A stretch of DNA of 6,603 bases from Elusimicrobiaceae bacterium (lineage in GTDB: Bacteria; Elusimicrobiota; Elusimicrobia; Elusimicrobiales; Elusimicrobiaceae). Positions 6,517 through 6,603 of the stretch are shown here, one piece after another. The first letter of the stretch is position 1; every line of letters starts with the position of its first letter. Under the pieces are notes generated by a model. The model was not told the DNA's origin. It saw only the letters and a program-made list of their open reading frames with translations, and searched no databases. The position numbers and the translations under genes are program-made. Location: positions 1 to 6,603 of the forward strand of contig JAGCKY010000122.1 in the NCBI GenBank assembly GCA_017647245.1. Reading direction: 5' to 3'.

Positions 6517-6603
6517 ATGAACACAAAAGAAATAAAAAAGGGTCGTCATTCCCAAGAGCCGTTATTGGGAATCTCCCTTTTATGTGTTGTGAGTAAAATG
6601 GGA
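6517..6603 (+). CDS. Possible start of a gene running off the window (29 codons, repeat-derived)
   Basis: ATG at 6517 follows AGGAG (6504-6508) with an 8-base spacer and opens a frame with no stop to the window end. It begins MNTKEIKKGRHSQEPLLG and continues ISLLCVVSKMG. From about codon 9 the sequence is the second copy of the palindromic repeat, so the peptide may owe its composition to the repeat and not to selection on protein. It could be a true gene with a repeat-derived N-terminus, or chance. Nothing here identifies a function. Confidence 0.35.
   Translation, partial: MNTKEIKKGRHSQEPLLGISLLCVVSKMG
6542..6603 (+). repeat. Second copy of the palindromic repeat (truncated by window edge)
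   Basis: It shares GTCGTCATT (6542-6550) and AATCT (6570-6574) with the first element and has a perfect 8-bp hairpin in the same place, ATTCCCAA/TTGGGAAT (6548-6572), with a 9-base loop. After it, TCCCTTTTA (6574-6582) can pair with TAAAATGGGA (6594-6603), with one bulged base, like the central stem of the first element. The matching right arm would lie beyond the window. Confidence 0.65.

Noticed and set aside
6395..6603. CRISPR array
   Set aside because: Two similar units are present, but they are self-complementary repeats of changing sequence with no constant repeat and spacer lengths and no cas genes.

Overview
The window looks like chromosome from a Gram-negative-type bacterium, most likely of the Elusimicrobiota. 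I infer the phylum from three things. It starts inside a classical type IVa pilin-like gene of the kind that is multiplied in Elusimicrobium genomes. Its protein sequences look like those of gut Elusimicrobiota. It has dispersed GTCATT/AATC palindromic repeats between genes. I could not run a database search, so the assignment is tentative (about 0.5). All genes read on the + strand.

Layout. Bases 1-531 are the 3' part of a pilin-like gene, cut at its 5' end only a few residues into the mature protein. A strong intrinsic terminator follows (555-594). Next comes a tight three-gene information-processing operon: ychF (611-1684, universally conserved ATPase), an Fe-S-containing RNA m5U methyltransferase of the RlmD/RlmC/TrmA superfamily (1677-2897) and a PcrA/UvrD DNA helicase (2894-5350). 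The open reading frames overlap by 8 and 4 bases, and the second and third genes show no clear Shine-Dalgarno, which points to translational coupling. An imperfect terminator (about 5362-5422) closes the operon. A monocistronic gene (5488-6267) follows, with its own extended -10 promoter and a good ribosome binding site. It encodes a secreted protein I do not recognise. A perfect 12-bp-stem terminator ends it (6283-6312).

The last 290 bases hold no complete gene and contain the most unusual structure in the window. There is a T15 homopolymer, then a foldback element of about 102 bp (6395-6496) whose two 32-nt arms each form a perfect 8-bp hairpin, then a third related hairpin (6548-6572) starting a second copy that runs off the window. 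A short open frame with a good Shine-Dalgarno starts at 6517 and reads straight through that second repeat without a stop. It may be the start of another gene whose N-terminus is repeat-derived.

The three operon genes act on nucleic acids and translation (a ribosome-associated ATPase, an RNA-modifying enzyme, a repair/anti-recombination helicase). The flanking genes are envelope or export related. I see no CRISPR, tRNA, rRNA, transposase or defence system. Apart from the repeat region and the unknown secreted protein, this is ordinary core genome.
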